From: Hyphomicrobiales bacterium
GTDB lineage: Bacteria > Pseudomonadota > Alphaproteobacteria > Rhizobiales > Devosiaceae
Assembly (NCBI GenBank): GCA_027487555.1
Contig: JAIYDI010000029.1
Location: 124,001 to 188,000 of the forward strand
Direction: 5' to 3'
Length of the DNA stretch: 64,000 bases
The notes under the pieces were generated by a model. The model saw only the letters and a program-made list of their open reading frames with translations, was not told where the DNA came from and did not search any database. Within the stretch, counting starts at the first letter, position 1. Each line of letters starts with the position of its first letter. Below are positions 19,729-28,961 of this stretch, piece by piece. A program made the translations under genes and the position numbers.

Positions 19729-22023
19729 ATGGCCGACGCCACTGACGCCAAGAAAGCGCTGCGCGACGCAGCGCTGCATTTCCACCAGTATCCCAAGCCC
19801 GGGAAACTGGAGATTCAGGCGACAAAGCCGCTCGGCAACCAGCGAGACCTAAGCCTTGCCTATTCGCCGGGCGTCGCCGCCCCGTGCGAGGAAATCGCCG
19901 CCGATCCGGATGCAGTGACGAAGTACACTTCGCGCGGAAATCTCGTCGCCGTCATTTCCAACGGTACCGCGGTGCTCGGGCTTGGCGCCATCGGTGCCCT
20001 GGCCTCAAAGCCGGTAATGGAGGGAAAGGCGGTCCTCTTCAAGAAATTCGCCGGCATCGACGTTTTCGATATCGAGGTGGACGAGACCGATCCCCAGAAA
20101 TTCATCGAGGTGGTGAGGCCGCTCGAACCCACTTTCGGTGGCATCAATCTCGAGGATATCAAGGCACCCGAGTGCTTCGAGATCGAGGAAGCGCTGCGCG
20201 AGCGGATGAAGATTCCCGTTTTCCATGACGACCAGCATGGTACCGCCATCATAGTTGGCGCCGCGGTGCTGAACGGGCTTGAGCTCAGCGGGAAGAAGAT
20301 CGAGGACGTGAAGATCTGTACGTCCGGCGCCGGGGCGGCGGCTATCGCCTGCCTCAACATTCTGCTCGGGCTCGGCGCACGCATCGAAAACATCTGGGTC
20401 GCCGACAAGGATGGGCTACTCACCTACAGGCGGAACGACGTCAACGACAAATGGCGCGGCAAGTTCTGCCGGCACGATACCGAAGCCACGTCGCTGGCCG
20501 AGGTCTTCGATGGTGCCGATATTTTCCTCGGCCTATCCGCGGCAGGTGCTCTCAAGCCCGAGATGCTGGCGCGGATGGCGAAGAACCCGCTGATCCTCGC
20601 GCTCGCCAATCCGGTGCCCGAGATCATGCCGGAGGTTGCCAAGGAATTGCGATCCGACGCGATGGTCTGCACAGGCCGGTCGGACTATTCCAACCAGGTC
20701 AACAACGTCCTCTGCTTCCCCTACATCTTCCGCGGCGCTCTCGATGTCGGCGCGACGGCGATCAACGAGCAAATGAAGCTTGCAGCGGTCCAGGCGATCG
20801 CCAAGCTGGCGCATGACCCTGGCCTGGAAGTGTCGCCATCAGGCCATCCGGCGGTCTATGGGCCTGACCACATCATCCCGAACCCGTTCGACCAGCGGCT
20901 TATCCTCCGCATCGCGCCGGCCGTGGCGCGCGCAGCCATGGATAGCGGCGTCGCCAAGCGACCGATCACCGATTTCGAAGCCTATCACGACAGCCTGAAC
21001 CGTTTCGTGTTCCGCTCCGGCCTCGTGATGAAGCCCGTCATCGACCGGGTGCAGGGTTCGGGCAAGCGCATCGCGTTTGCCGATGGCGAGGACGAGCGCG
21101 TACTGCGCGCCGCGCAGGTGCTGATCGAGGATCGCCTCGCCCAGCCGATTCTCATCGGACGTCCGCAGGTTATCGAGAACCGCCTTGAGCGCTTCGGTCT
21201 CACCATCCGGCCAGGTCGCGACTTCGAGATCGTCAATCCCGAGGATGATCCGCGCTACCGTGATTATGTCACGTTGTTCCACTCTCTGGTCGGCCGGTCT
21301 GGCGTGACGCCGGACATTGCACGCACTATCGTACGCACCAACACCACGGTGATTGCTGCCCTTGCCGTGAAGCGGGGCGAAGCCGATGCGATGCTCTGTG
21401 GTTTCCAGGGGCGCTTCATCAAGCACGTTCGCGACATCCGCTCGGTCATCGGGTTGCAGGATGGCGTCGAGGATGTTTCCGCGCTCTCGATGCTCATCAT
21501 GCCGCGCGGCGTGTTCTTCCTCGCCGATACCTATGTGAACATGGACCCGACGCCCGACCAACTGGTGTCGATCGCCCTTCAGGCCCGCAACCACCTGAAG
21601 CGCTTCAACATCGAGGCCCGTGCCGCACTGCTGAGCTATTCCAACTTTGGCTCCCGCGATGGCGACTCCGCGTTCAAGATGCGCGAGGTCTATCGCAAGC
21701 TGCAGGACGCGGCGCCCGACATGATCGTCGAGGGCGAAATGCAGGGCGACGTCGCGCTGAATCAGGAGTTGCGGGAGCGTTATGTGCCGGACTCGGTGCT
21801 CAGTGGCGAAGCAAACCTGTTGCTCTTTCCGAACCTCGACAGCGCAAACCTGTCCATGACCCTGCTCAAGGAAATGACCAACGCCCTCGCCGTCGGTCCG
21901 ATCTTGATGGGTCCGAAGGCGCCCGCGCATATTCTTGCTCCCTCGACGACCAGTCGGGGAATCGTCAACATGGCCGCAATTGCGGCAAGTGAAGCGGTAG
22001 CTTTGGGCGAGGGACGGCAATGA
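19729..22023 (+). CDS. maeB: NADP-type malic enzyme fused to a phosphotransacetylase-like domain
   Basis: A 764-residue protein converting malate to pyruvate and CO2. The malic enzyme part (about 1-430) includes LAYSPGVAAPCEEIA, VFHDDQHGTAIIVGAAVLN and a GAGAAAIACLNILLGLG nucleotide-binding loop. The C-terminal part (about 435-764) resembles phosphotransacetylase (MLCGFQGRFIKHVRDIRSVI) and in studied rhizobial enzymes is regulatory, binding acetyl-CoA, not catalytic. NAD versus NADP use cannot be assigned. The stop overlaps the next gene as ATGA. Confidence 0.95.
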   Translation: MADATDAKKALRDAALHFHQYPKPGKLEIQATKPLGNQRDLSLAYSPGVAAPCEEIAADPDAVTKYTSRGNLVAVISNGTAVLGLGAIGALASKPVMEGKAVLFKKFAGIDVFDIEVDETDPQKFIEVVRPLEPTFGGINLEDIKAPECFEIEEALRERMKIPVFHDDQHGTAIIVGAAVLNGLELSGKKIEDVKICTSGAGAAAIACLNILLGLGARIENIWVADKDGLLTYRRNDVNDKWRGKFCRHDTEATSLAEVFDGADIFLGLSAAGALKPEMLARMAKNPLILALANPVPEIMPEVAKELRSDAMVCTGRSDYSNQVNNVLCFPYIFRGALDVGATAINEQMKLAAVQAIAKLAHDPGLEVSPSGHPAVYGPDHIIPNPFDQRLILRIAPAVARAAMDSGVAKRPITDFEAYHDSLNRFVFRSGLVMKPVIDRVQGSGKRIAFADGEDERVLRAAQVLIEDRLAQPILIGRPQVIENRLERFGLTIRPGRDFEIVNPEDDPRYRDYVTLFHSLVGRSGVTPDIARTIVRTNTTVIAALAVKRGEADAMLCGFQGRFIKHVRDIRSVIGLQDGVEDVSALSMLIMPRGVFFLADTYVNMDPTPDQLVSIALQARNHLKRFNIEARAALLSYSNFGSRDGDSAFKMREVYRKLQDAAPDMIVEGEMQGDVALNQELRERYVPDSVLSGEANLLLFPNLDSANLSMTLLKEMTNALAVGPILMGPKAPAHILAPSTTSRGIVNMAAIAASEAVALGEGRQ

Positions 22024-22310
22024 TACGCCACACTGTGATCTTCAACCTGCGCCATGCCGCAGGATCACTGAAGGAAAAGGCATTCCTGCGGGACGCGCAG
22101 GTGCTGGCGGATATCCCGGTGGTGCAGAAGTTTGAAGTCCTCCGACAGGTAAGCCCGAAGAACAGCTATTCCTTCGGGTTTTCCATGGAGTTCGCCGACA
22201 AGGCTGCCTATGCAACCTACGATGCGCATCCCAAGCACGTGAGCTTCGTGAAGGAGCGCTGGGAACGCGAGGTCGCGGAGTTTCTCGAGATCGACTACGT
22301 GCCGGCCTGA
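22020..22310 (+). CDS. Dabb-domain protein (dimeric alpha-beta barrel)
   Basis: A 96-residue protein opening MIRHTVIFNLRH, the first strand of the stress-responsive A/B-barrel (Dabb) fold, and carrying the YDAHPKHVSFVKE block near the C terminus. Members form dimers; functions range from stress proteins to polyketide cyclases. The ATG overlaps the maeB stop, so it is co-translated with malic enzyme. Its 3' end overlaps that of the convergent DUF1003 gene by 16 bases. Confidence 0.85.
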   Translation: MIRHTVIFNLRHAAGSLKEKAFLRDAQVLADIPVVQKFEVLRQVSPKNSYSFGFSMEFADKAAYATYDAHPKHVSFVKERWEREVAEFLEIDYVPA

Positions 22311-23191
22311 TCGGTCGGCTTGGTCGGACGCCGTTTGGCCGCCGGCCTGCGGGGAGCCGGCGCCGGACGCCTCCGGCGCTGTGCATCGGTTGCCTCGTGC
22401 ATCATCTCCATCTGGAGCTGCTGGATTTCGGCGAGCCGCTGCCATTGCCGAGAGATCAGATAATCGAGCTTTTCGTGCAGGTGGCGGATTTCGAGTTCGG
22501 CCTTGAGATTGACCCGATAGTCGTTGTCAGCGCGCAGGCGGTCCTTCGCTTCCTGCCGCTTTTGGCTCATCATGATGATCGGTGCCTGCACAGCTGCGAT
22601 GGACGATAGACACAGGTTCAGCAGGATGAACGGATAGGGGTCGAAGGCGTAGACGCCGGCAATGACGTTCGCCGCCATCCAGATCGCCAGCACAGCGAGG
22701 AAGCTGAGCAGGAACCACCAACTGCCGCCGAATGCGGCGAGATGGTCAGCGACGACGTCGCCGAAGGTCCGGTGCTCCTCGAACTCTTCTTCTGTATTCT
22801 CGGCAATCGTATCTTGCCTGGCAATGCTCTCGGCCACCTGCCGGTCGAGTTCGGTGAACTCGCCATGTTCCTGCTGCAGCAGGTCCTCGGTATAGCGCAA
22901 GCGGTAGCGCGCCAGTTCCCTAAGGCTCACCATGGCGTCGTCTGGCAGATCCGGGAAGTCTCTGCGGATGAACTCGGCAAGCGATGGTCGCAACTGGTCG
23001 ACGCGCATCAGATCGCGCTTCCTGTAGCGCTTGCCGCTTATGGCGGATGCGATCCGCTTCGATGGCTTGGTGCTCGGCTCGGGCGGCAGGTTCGTACCGG
23101 CGGTCGCGTCGTCCCCGCTGTCGATCACGTGGGTGCCCGGTTCCACCACAGCGTCCGGCCCAAGCTCTTCGTTCAGCGGATCTGTAGTCAT
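22295..23191 (-). CDS. DUF1003 membrane protein
   Basis: A 298-residue protein. The central HLAAFGGSWWFLLSFLAVLAI, then FDPYPFILLNLCLSSIAAVQAPIIMMSQ, form the two membrane segments and conserved core of DUF1003. A charged N-terminal region precedes them, and a helical region and basic Pro/Ala/Arg tail (RRRRPAPAPRRPAAKRR) follow. No function is established for the family. The ATG at 23191 has GAGG five bases upstream, which favours it over an ATG at 23242. Confidence 0.88.
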   Translation of the reverse strand: MTTDPLNEELGPDAVVEPGTHVIDSGDDATAGTNLPPEPSTKPSKRIASAISGKRYRKRDLMRVDQLRPSLAEFIRRDFPDLPDDAMVSLRELARYRLRYTEDLLQQEHGEFTELDRQVAESIARQDTIAENTEEEFEEHRTFGDVVADHLAAFGGSWWFLLSFLAVLAIWMAANVIAGVYAFDPYPFILLNLCLSSIAAVQAPIIMMSQKRQEAKDRLRADNDYRVNLKAELEIRHLHEKLDYLISRQWQRLAEIQQLQMEMMHEATDAQRRRRPAPAPRRPAAKRRPTKPTDQAGT

Positions 23192-23276
23192 TCCAGCCTC
23201 GTGCGGGTGCCAAGCTTCGCCACGTATCGTTCCATGGGCCACATGCCGATACCAGCCGCCTGACGACCATTCAGAC

Positions 23277-24002
23277 TCATTTGTTGCGGTAGGTGCTGCT
23301 GCGCGACTGGCCGGCCAATCTCAATTCAGAAAATGGTTCGTCGCGCTTGGTCTTTTCTACCACGATCATGGAATCATATAGGTGCACGGCACCCACGTGA
23401 CGCGTCAGGTATGGCGCTGGTGTCGCACCTGTCCGTGCTTCCGGCGCGGTCCGCCAGTGGTTGTGCCGTTCCATCGACCCGGTCCAGCCATGCAGCATGG
23501 TGAAGAGTTCGGCGACGAGATGCACCACACTCAGGCCCTTAGGGTGGTCGCGATAGACGCTGTGCATCCAATGCGCGTGCGTATCCTCGATAATGTACAC
23601 CGCGCCATCCGGCAGCTGTGGGAACAGCACTTCGAAGGAGTTTATGATCTGCAGATTGGTGTGCCCGCCATCGTCTATGACGATGTCCCAGGGCCCCCGG
23701 CGTTGCTGCAGACTAGCCAGGACCTCCCGGTTGCTCTGGTCACCGATCTCAATGTCGATCCGGCCGGGGATTGCGTGTTTGGTGCAGTTCGCATCGACGT
23801 CGAGGCCGGTCACCCGGGTCCCTTCACCAAGCCAGTCGGCGAATAAACGGGCCGACCCGCCATTCTGAACGCCGATCTCAAGCAAACGCGGTGCCTTGCC
23901 GCGAAACCGCTCCAGATAGGCCTCGTATACTGGAAAATAGTGGTGCCACTTGTCGATCGTCAGATCGGTGCGGCTCAGGAACTGCTCGTAGAGGTCGCCC
24001 AT
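23277..24002 (-). CDS. Class I SAM-dependent methyltransferase (CmcI/TylE-like)
   Basis: A 241-residue Rossmann-fold methyltransferase. Motif I is PRLLEIGVQNGGSARLFADW, followed by VTGLDVDANC and the DIVIDDGGHTNLQ block with metal-binding-type acidic residues. This pattern is shared by macrocin O-methyltransferase and cephalosporin-hydroxylase-like enzymes that modify sugars or natural products. Trp- and His-rich segments such as THAHWMHSVYRDHPKG lie in the substrate half. The acceptor is unknown. It starts 27 bases after the AMP nucleosidase gene and is probably co-transcribed with it. Confidence 0.8.
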   Translation of the reverse strand: MGDLYEQFLSRTDLTIDKWHHYFPVYEAYLERFRGKAPRLLEIGVQNGGSARLFADWLGEGTRVTGLDVDANCTKHAIPGRIDIEIGDQSNREVLASLQQRRGPWDIVIDDGGHTNLQIINSFEVLFPQLPDGAVYIIEDTHAHWMHSVYRDHPKGLSVVHLVAELFTMLHGWTGSMERHNHWRTAPEARTGATPAPYLTRHVGAVHLYDSMIVVEKTKRDEPFSELRLAGQSRSSTYRNK

Positions 24003-24029
24003 AATTCTCTTCGCCGCTCTGGTTCGGGG

Positions 24030-25505
24030 CTATTGGAATGCCGTCTCGGCAAAACTTCGAAGCTTGCGTGAATGCAGCTTCTCGGGAGGTTGGTCGCGCA
24101 GGATTTCCATAGCGCGCATACCAATCTGGAAGTGGCGGGTGACCTGCGTGCGGTAGAATTCCGACGCCATGCCCGGCAACTTCAACTCGCCATGCAGCGG
24201 CTTGTCGGAGACGCAGAGCAGGGTGCCGTAGGGAACGCGGAAGCGGAAGCCGTTGGCGGCGATTGTGGCCGATTCCATATCGAGCGCCACCGCCCGGCTC
24301 TGGCTGAGCTGCCGGGTGATCTCCGCTTGGTCGCGCAGTTCCCAATTGCGGTTGTCGAAGGTTGCGACAGTGCCGGTGCGCATGATGCGCTTGGTTTCGA
24401 GCCCTTCGAGATGCGTGATCTCGCCGACGGCGCGTTCCAGCGCGACCTGGATTTCCGCCAGTGCGGGGATCGGCACCGTCACCGGCAGGTCTGCATCGAG
24501 TACATGGTCTTCGCGGAGGTAGGCATGGGCGAGCACGTAGTCGCCAAGCTCCTGTGAGTTGCGCAGGCCAGCGCAATGCCCGAGCATAATCCAGGCATGC
24601 GGGCGAAGGACAGCGATGTGGTCGGTTGCGGTTTTTGCGTTGGAGGGCCCAACGCCGATGTTGACGATGGTGATGCCGCGATTGCGCGGCATGGTGAGGT
24701 GCAGCGCCGGCATCTGGGGCACGCGAGTCGTGCGGGTTCCGGACGTGCCGCCGCCGAGCCGCGCATTGTGCGTCACGAAGCCGCCCGGCTCGACGAAGCT
24801 CTCATAGTCCGGATGCCCATCGGTCATGTACCGTTGCGCCAGCCGCGCGAACTCATCCATGTAGAAGGCGTAGTTCGTGAAGATCACGAAGTTCTGGAAA
24901 TGGTCGGCATCGGTGCCGGTATAGTGCGATAGCCGCTGGAGCGAGTAGTCGACGCGCGGCGCGGTGAAATGGGCCAGCGGGTAGGGTCCGCCCATTGGTG
25001 GGACGAAGGTGCCGTTCGCGATCTCGTCGTCGGTATCGTGCAGGTCAGGCACGTCGAACAGGTCCCTAAGCGGAATGGGCAGTGCCGCAATCGCCTCGCC
25101 GTCGATCCGTGCGCCTTGCGGCAGGGCGAAGTGCAGCGGAATACGCGTTGTCGACTCGCCCACGTCGATCGTGCCGCCGTGGTTGGCAAGGATCACGCGA
25201 AACTGCTCGATCAGATAGTTGCGGAACAGGTCCGGTGCAGTGATCGTCGTACGATAAATGCCGGGTGTGTGGAGAAATCCGAAGGGCAGCGTACTGGTCG
25301 GCTTGCCGTAGCTCTTCGAGGTGACCTGTACTTCGGGATAAAAGGCACGGACGCGACCCCGGGGGACGCTGCCTTCGGTCAGCTTCAGCAACTGGTCGTG
25401 GATGAACCCTGTATTGCGCCGGTAGATTTCCGCCACATAGGTCCACGCCCCTTCCGGGTCGGTGAAGGCCTTGGTTGGCAGGGGCGTCGGGCTCAGGATT
25501 TCCAT
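24030..25505 (-). CDS. amn: AMP nucleosidase
   Basis: A 491-residue enzyme that splits AMP into adenine and ribose 5-phosphate, a purine salvage and energy-balance step. The N-terminal regulatory domain (about 1-170) precedes a nucleoside-phosphorylase-like catalytic domain with TIVNIGVGPSNAKTATDHI, MLGHCAGLRNSQELGDYVLA and VALDMESATIAANGFRFRVPYGTLLCVSD. The ATG at 25505 is used; four codons upstream is a TTG with no clear advantage. Confidence 0.94.
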   Translation of the reverse strand: MEILSPTPLPTKAFTDPEGAWTYVAEIYRRNTGFIHDQLLKLTEGSVPRGRVRAFYPEVQVTSKSYGKPTSTLPFGFLHTPGIYRTTITAPDLFRNYLIEQFRVILANHGGTIDVGESTTRIPLHFALPQGARIDGEAIAALPIPLRDLFDVPDLHDTDDEIANGTFVPPMGGPYPLAHFTAPRVDYSLQRLSHYTGTDADHFQNFVIFTNYAFYMDEFARLAQRYMTDGHPDYESFVEPGGFVTHNARLGGGTSGTRTTRVPQMPALHLTMPRNRGITIVNIGVGPSNAKTATDHIAVLRPHAWIMLGHCAGLRNSQELGDYVLAHAYLREDHVLDADLPVTVPIPALAEIQVALERAVGEITHLEGLETKRIMRTGTVATFDNRNWELRDQAEITRQLSQSRAVALDMESATIAANGFRFRVPYGTLLCVSDKPLHGELKLPGMASEFYRTQVTRHFQIGMRAMEILRDQPPEKLHSRKLRSFAETAFQ

Positions 25506-25619
25506 CTTGTCTCGCAATCGGCTGGACCGGTTGCCGGCGATCCTTAGGCGTTCCGGCGTGGCATGGCAACTCGCTGCCTTACGGGGATTTCATGAAGATC
25601 ACTTGGCGGTGAGCCAGCC

Positions 25620-25792
25620 TTTTTCTGCCGCATTGTGACACCATCTGTAGAGGCAGTTCACTGGATCACTGCAAACGACCCATGCACCGGTGAACGACGG
25701 GAAGTTGCCTGCCGCTGCCCCCAAGCCCTCAACAGTGTGGCGGGCGCTTCTCTCGGCCGCAGCGTCGTTTCGGCGCTGCGGCTTTTGTTTTT
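25620..25792 (+). ncRNA. Candidate structured small RNA (6S-like architecture)
   Basis: No gene occupies this stretch, yet it ends in a strong plus-strand terminator although both flanking genes run on the minus strand. CCGCATTGT (25627-25635) can pair with ACAGT (25732-25736) and GCGG (25740-25743). Inside that, GGCAGTTCACTGG (25651-25663) pairs with CCGGTGAAC (25687-25695) and TGCC (25706-25709). The result is a rod with a large central bubble, the layout of 6S RNA. I could not match it to a known 6S sequence, and the 5' end is a guess. Confidence 0.4.
25756..25792 (+). terminator. Strong rho-independent terminator in the amn-DUF1801 gap
   Basis: GCCGCAGCG at 25756-25764 pairs perfectly with CGCTGCGGC at 25774-25782, and TTTTGTTTTT follows at 25783-25792. 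The T-run lies only on the plus-strand side, so it ends a rightward transcript and not the leftward DUF1801 message. Confidence 0.85.
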
Positions 25793-25799
25793 CATCGCC

Positions 25800-26216
25800 C
25801 TATTCGTCTTGCGGGTATTGTTGCCGCAGGGCATCCGCCGACAGACGAAGCAGGTCCAGCAGGGCGGCCCTGTCGATCCTGTCGAGCCGCTTCAGGTAAA
25901 GGCACGCCTTTCCCATGCGGTGCGGGCCGAGCCGCGCGAGCAAAGGCACAGCCTGCTCAGCCATGCCTGGTAGATCCAGCCCTGTGAGATAGATCGCGAA
26001 CTCGTTCGACCTTGGAGAGAACGCGGCAAGGCTGCCGTCTCCTTCTCGGCCGCTGTCGTATCGATAGTGATAGCGTCCTGCGCCGACGATCGAGGAGCCC
26101 CACATCCGGGCGGGCTCTCCTGCCACGGCCTCGATCAAACTCAACAAGGCGCGGGCGTCGTCCAAGCGATCTGTTCCCGCCTTGTTTTCCAGAAACAGTG
26201 CGACCTCATTGTCCAT
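25800..26216 (-). CDS. DUF1801 domain protein
   Basis: A 138-residue protein with the DUF1801 pattern: a helical start (LLSLIEAVAGEPARMWGSSI), then GAGRYHYRYDSGREGD, FSPRSNEFAIYLTG and GKACLYLKRLDRID. The fold resembles YdhG-like proteins related to frataxin-type domains; function is unknown. The ATG at 26216 (MDNEVALFLENKAG) is chosen, since upstream codons add unrelated basic sequence. It is divergent from the DUF1993 gene. Confidence 0.8.
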   Translation of the reverse strand: MDNEVALFLENKAGTDRLDDARALLSLIEAVAGEPARMWGSSIVGAGRYHYRYDSGREGDGSLAAFSPRSNEFAIYLTGLDLPGMAEQAVPLLARLGPHRMGKACLYLKRLDRIDRAALLDLLRLSADALRQQYPQDE

Positions 26217-26369
26217 GGCGCCTCCGAGCCTCGCAGTGGTTAGGTTGAGCGGCAAGCTTGAACCTCTCCGATTGCCTAGGCAATCACGACGGTGCTGGAG
26301 CCCCACAGTCACTGCAGCTATATCGTTGGGCTCCGATGAAGTGATCGGAACTGCTCCAGGGGAAGCTCA

Positions 26370-26870
26370 ATGACAATTTCGATGTACGCGCTGACTGTTC
26401 CGGTTCTCGCGCGCTACCTGACTAACCTCGACAATATGCTGGCCAAGGCCGAGGGCTTTGTCGAGGAGCGCAAAATCAAGCCCGAGGTCCTGGGCCAGGC
26501 GCGCCTTGCGCCGGACATGCTGCCCCTGACCTTCCAGGTTCAGTCGTCCACCGACCGCATCAAGTTCCTGCTGGCGCGGCTGACCGGCCGCACCCCGCCC
26601 TCGTGGGAAGATACCGAAGTGACCATCGGTGACTTGCGTGCGCGGGTGAAGAAGGCGCTCGACTATGTTGCCGAGTTCAGTGAGACAGATCTGGCTGGCG
26701 TCGAGGAGAAGACGATCGTCCTCAAGTTCCGCAACGAGGAAACGAGCGTGAACGCCCTCGAGCACGCGCTGCACAACGCGCTGCCGCAAATCTTCTTTCA
26801 CATCACCATGGCTTATGCGTTGCTTCGCCACAACGGCGTGCCGATCGGCAAGCGCGACTTCACGGCCTGA
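26370..26870 (+). CDS. DUF1993 family protein
   Basis: A 166-residue protein matching DUF1993: it opens MTISMYALTVPVLARYLTNLDNML and ends HITMAYALLRHNGVPIGKRDF, a segment shared across the family. The DinB/YfiT-like four-helix shape is suggested by the helix pattern and by the conserved histidine in the last block. No activity is established. GGGGA lies about seven bases before the ATG. Confidence 0.83.
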   Translation: MTISMYALTVPVLARYLTNLDNMLAKAEGFVEERKIKPEVLGQARLAPDMLPLTFQVQSSTDRIKFLLARLTGRTPPSWEDTEVTIGDLRARVKKALDYVAEFSETDLAGVEEKTIVLKFRNEETSVNALEHALHNALPQIFFHITMAYALLRHNGVPIGKRDFTA

Positions 26871-26944
26871 CGTGCGGTTTGGGGACTGGTACGCATGAGT
26901 TCGCGTGCTAGTCTTTGGCCACGGCACCGGAGACGCCGCGGGCT

Positions 26945-28951
26945 ATGCCGCCTGCGCCTCCGGTCGACAAGAGGCAGGAGAAGAAGCCGCGCACGCCCCT
27001 TCTGCCAGGACGGGAGGATGATGTGCAGCGATTGATGGACACAGCTTTGGCCACGGCGATGGCCAGCCTGAAGAAACTTGACCAGCACGATCAGGATGTG
27101 TTCGCTCTGCGCTTCAAGCGCAGTTTCGCTGATCTTTACGGGCCGCTGCAGGTGCTCTACGGCCACTTGCCTGAATTCGAAAGCATGCTGCTGTCGCTGT
27201 CGACGCACCTTGCTGATGCCTGGGCAAAGCGCAGCCCGGCGTTGCGGCTGCACGATCTGAAGCGCGACCTTGAGCCCGACTGGTTCCAGCGGCCCGACAT
27301 GCTGGGCTACGTGTTCTACCTCGACCGCTTCAACGACAACCTGAAGGGTGTGTTGAAGAAACTCGACTATCTTGAGGAAATCGGCGCCAGTTACGTGCAC
27401 TTCATGCCGTGCCTGATGCCGAGGCCGGGGGATAGCGACGGTGGTTATTCCGTCATGGACTACCGGCAGATCGACCCGCGCTACGGCACCATGGCCGATC
27501 TCGAGCGCGTCACGACCGCGCTGCGCCACAAAGGCATCAGCACCTGCGTCGACCTGGTGCTCAACCACACGGCAAAGGAGCATGAGTGGGCCCGGAAGGC
27601 GCGGGCAGGCGATCCGAAATACCAAGCCTACTACTGGATGTTCGACGACCGCACCCAGCCGGACATGTACGAAAAGACGCTGCTCGAAATATTCCCCGAA
27701 CATGCGCCCGGCAATTTCACCTGGTACGACGACGCGAAGAAGTGGGTCTGGACGACCTTCAACGAGCACCAGTGGGACCTCAACTGGTCGAACCCCGACG
27801 TGTTTGTCGAAATCGTCGACATCATGCTGTTTCTCGCCAACACCGGCGTCGAAATCGTCCGGCTGGATGCAGTGGCCTTCATGTGGAAGCGGCCGGGCAC
27901 ACAGTGCCAGAACGAGCCGGAGGTGCATCAGATTCTTCATGCGCTGAGGGCTGCAAGCCGCATCGCGGCGCCGGCGCTGATCCACAAGGAAGAGGCGATC
28001 GTCGCGCCAAAGCAACTCATCCCCTATCTGGGGGTGGGCGAGCACAGCGGACGCGAGGGAAACCTTGCATACCATAACTCACTGATGGTGCAGTTCTGGT
28101 CTGCGCTCGCAACGCGCAGCACGAAGCTGATGACGCATGTGCTGCGCAGCCACTTCCCGACGCGGTTCGAAAACGCGACCTGGGGTACGTACCTGCGCTG
28201 CCATGACGATATCGGCTGGGCAGTAACGGACGAAGACGCCGGGGCTGTTGGGATCTCCGGTGCAGCGCATCGGCACTACCTCGCGGACTTTTACGAGGGC
28301 GGTTTTCCCGGCACCTTTGCCCGTGGAAGTGTGTTCCAGGCCAATCCGCTGACTGGCGATCGGCGTACCAATGGCTCGCTGGCGTCGCTATGCGGTCTCG
28401 AGACCGCCATCGCCAACAAAGATATGTCCGCCATGTCTCTTGCCGTGCAGCGTATCTTGCTGGGGCATGCGTTGATCGCCAGTTTTGGCGGCGTGCCATT
28501 GCTCTACATGGGCGACGAACTCGGGATGCTGAACGACCCGAGCTACAAGCATGATCCGCACCTCAGCCACGACAGCCGCTGGCTGCACCGCCCGCGGATG
28601 GACTGGGAAAGAGCCGGCCATCGGCACGACCAGACGACCCTCGAGGGCCAGATCTTCACCGGCATAACCCGGATCATGGCGCGACGCAGGGCAACGGCGC
28701 ATCTGCATGGCAACAACCCGACCGAGATTGTCGACTGCGGCGTTGATGGCGTCTTCGCATTTCGCCGGTCGAGCCCAACCGGAGCGCTGGTGGCCCTGTT
28801 CAACTTCACCGAGAACTGGCTGCCGGTTCCACGCCATTGGGTGGCAGAGACAGGGGCGCGCAATTTCTGGGACGAGTTGAGCGGGGCGCGCGTCGACACG
28901 CCCGGCGATGTCGTGGCGCTGCCGCCCTACGCGCGGGTATGGATCACCTGA
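26945..28951 (+). CDS. Amylosucrase (GH13)
   Basis: A 668-residue alpha-amylase-family enzyme that builds alpha-1,4-glucan from sucrose with release of fructose. Catalytic residues align with the amylosucrase triad: nucleophile Asp308 (VRLDAVAFMWK), acid/base Glu350 (IHKEEAIVAP) and Asp421 (LRCHDDIGW). Helical N-terminal regions (about 25-120) precede the barrel, and FPEHAPGNFTW and LYMGDELGMLND also match. I favour ATG 26945, though TTG 26915 is in frame. No other glycogen or sucrose gene is nearby, so the glucan's use is unclear. Confidence 0.88.
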   Translation: MPPAPPVDKRQEKKPRTPLLPGREDDVQRLMDTALATAMASLKKLDQHDQDVFALRFKRSFADLYGPLQVLYGHLPEFESMLLSLSTHLADAWAKRSPALRLHDLKRDLEPDWFQRPDMLGYVFYLDRFNDNLKGVLKKLDYLEEIGASYVHFMPCLMPRPGDSDGGYSVMDYRQIDPRYGTMADLERVTTALRHKGISTCVDLVLNHTAKEHEWARKARAGDPKYQAYYWMFDDRTQPDMYEKTLLEIFPEHAPGNFTWYDDAKKWVWTTFNEHQWDLNWSNPDVFVEIVDIMLFLANTGVEIVRLDAVAFMWKRPGTQCQNEPEVHQILHALRAASRIAAPALIHKEEAIVAPKQLIPYLGVGEHSGREGNLAYHNSLMVQFWSALATRSTKLMTHVLRSHFPTRFENATWGTYLRCHDDIGWAVTDEDAGAVGISGAAHRHYLADFYEGGFPGTFARGSVFQANPLTGDRRTNGSLASLCGLETAIANKDMSAMSLAVQRILLGHALIASFGGVPLLYMGDELGMLNDPSYKHDPHLSHDSRWLHRPRMDWERAGHRHDQTTLEGQIFTGITRIMARRRATAHLHGNNPTEIVDCGVDGVFAFRRSSPTGALVALFNFTENWLPVPRHWVAETGARNFWDELSGARVDTPGDVVALPPYARVWIT

Positions 28952-28961
28952 GAGCCTCGAC

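Noticed and set aside
20839..22020. Long minus-strand open frame (393 residues) across maeB
   Set aside because: Antisense shadow of the phosphotransacetylase-like domain; no recognisable protein features.
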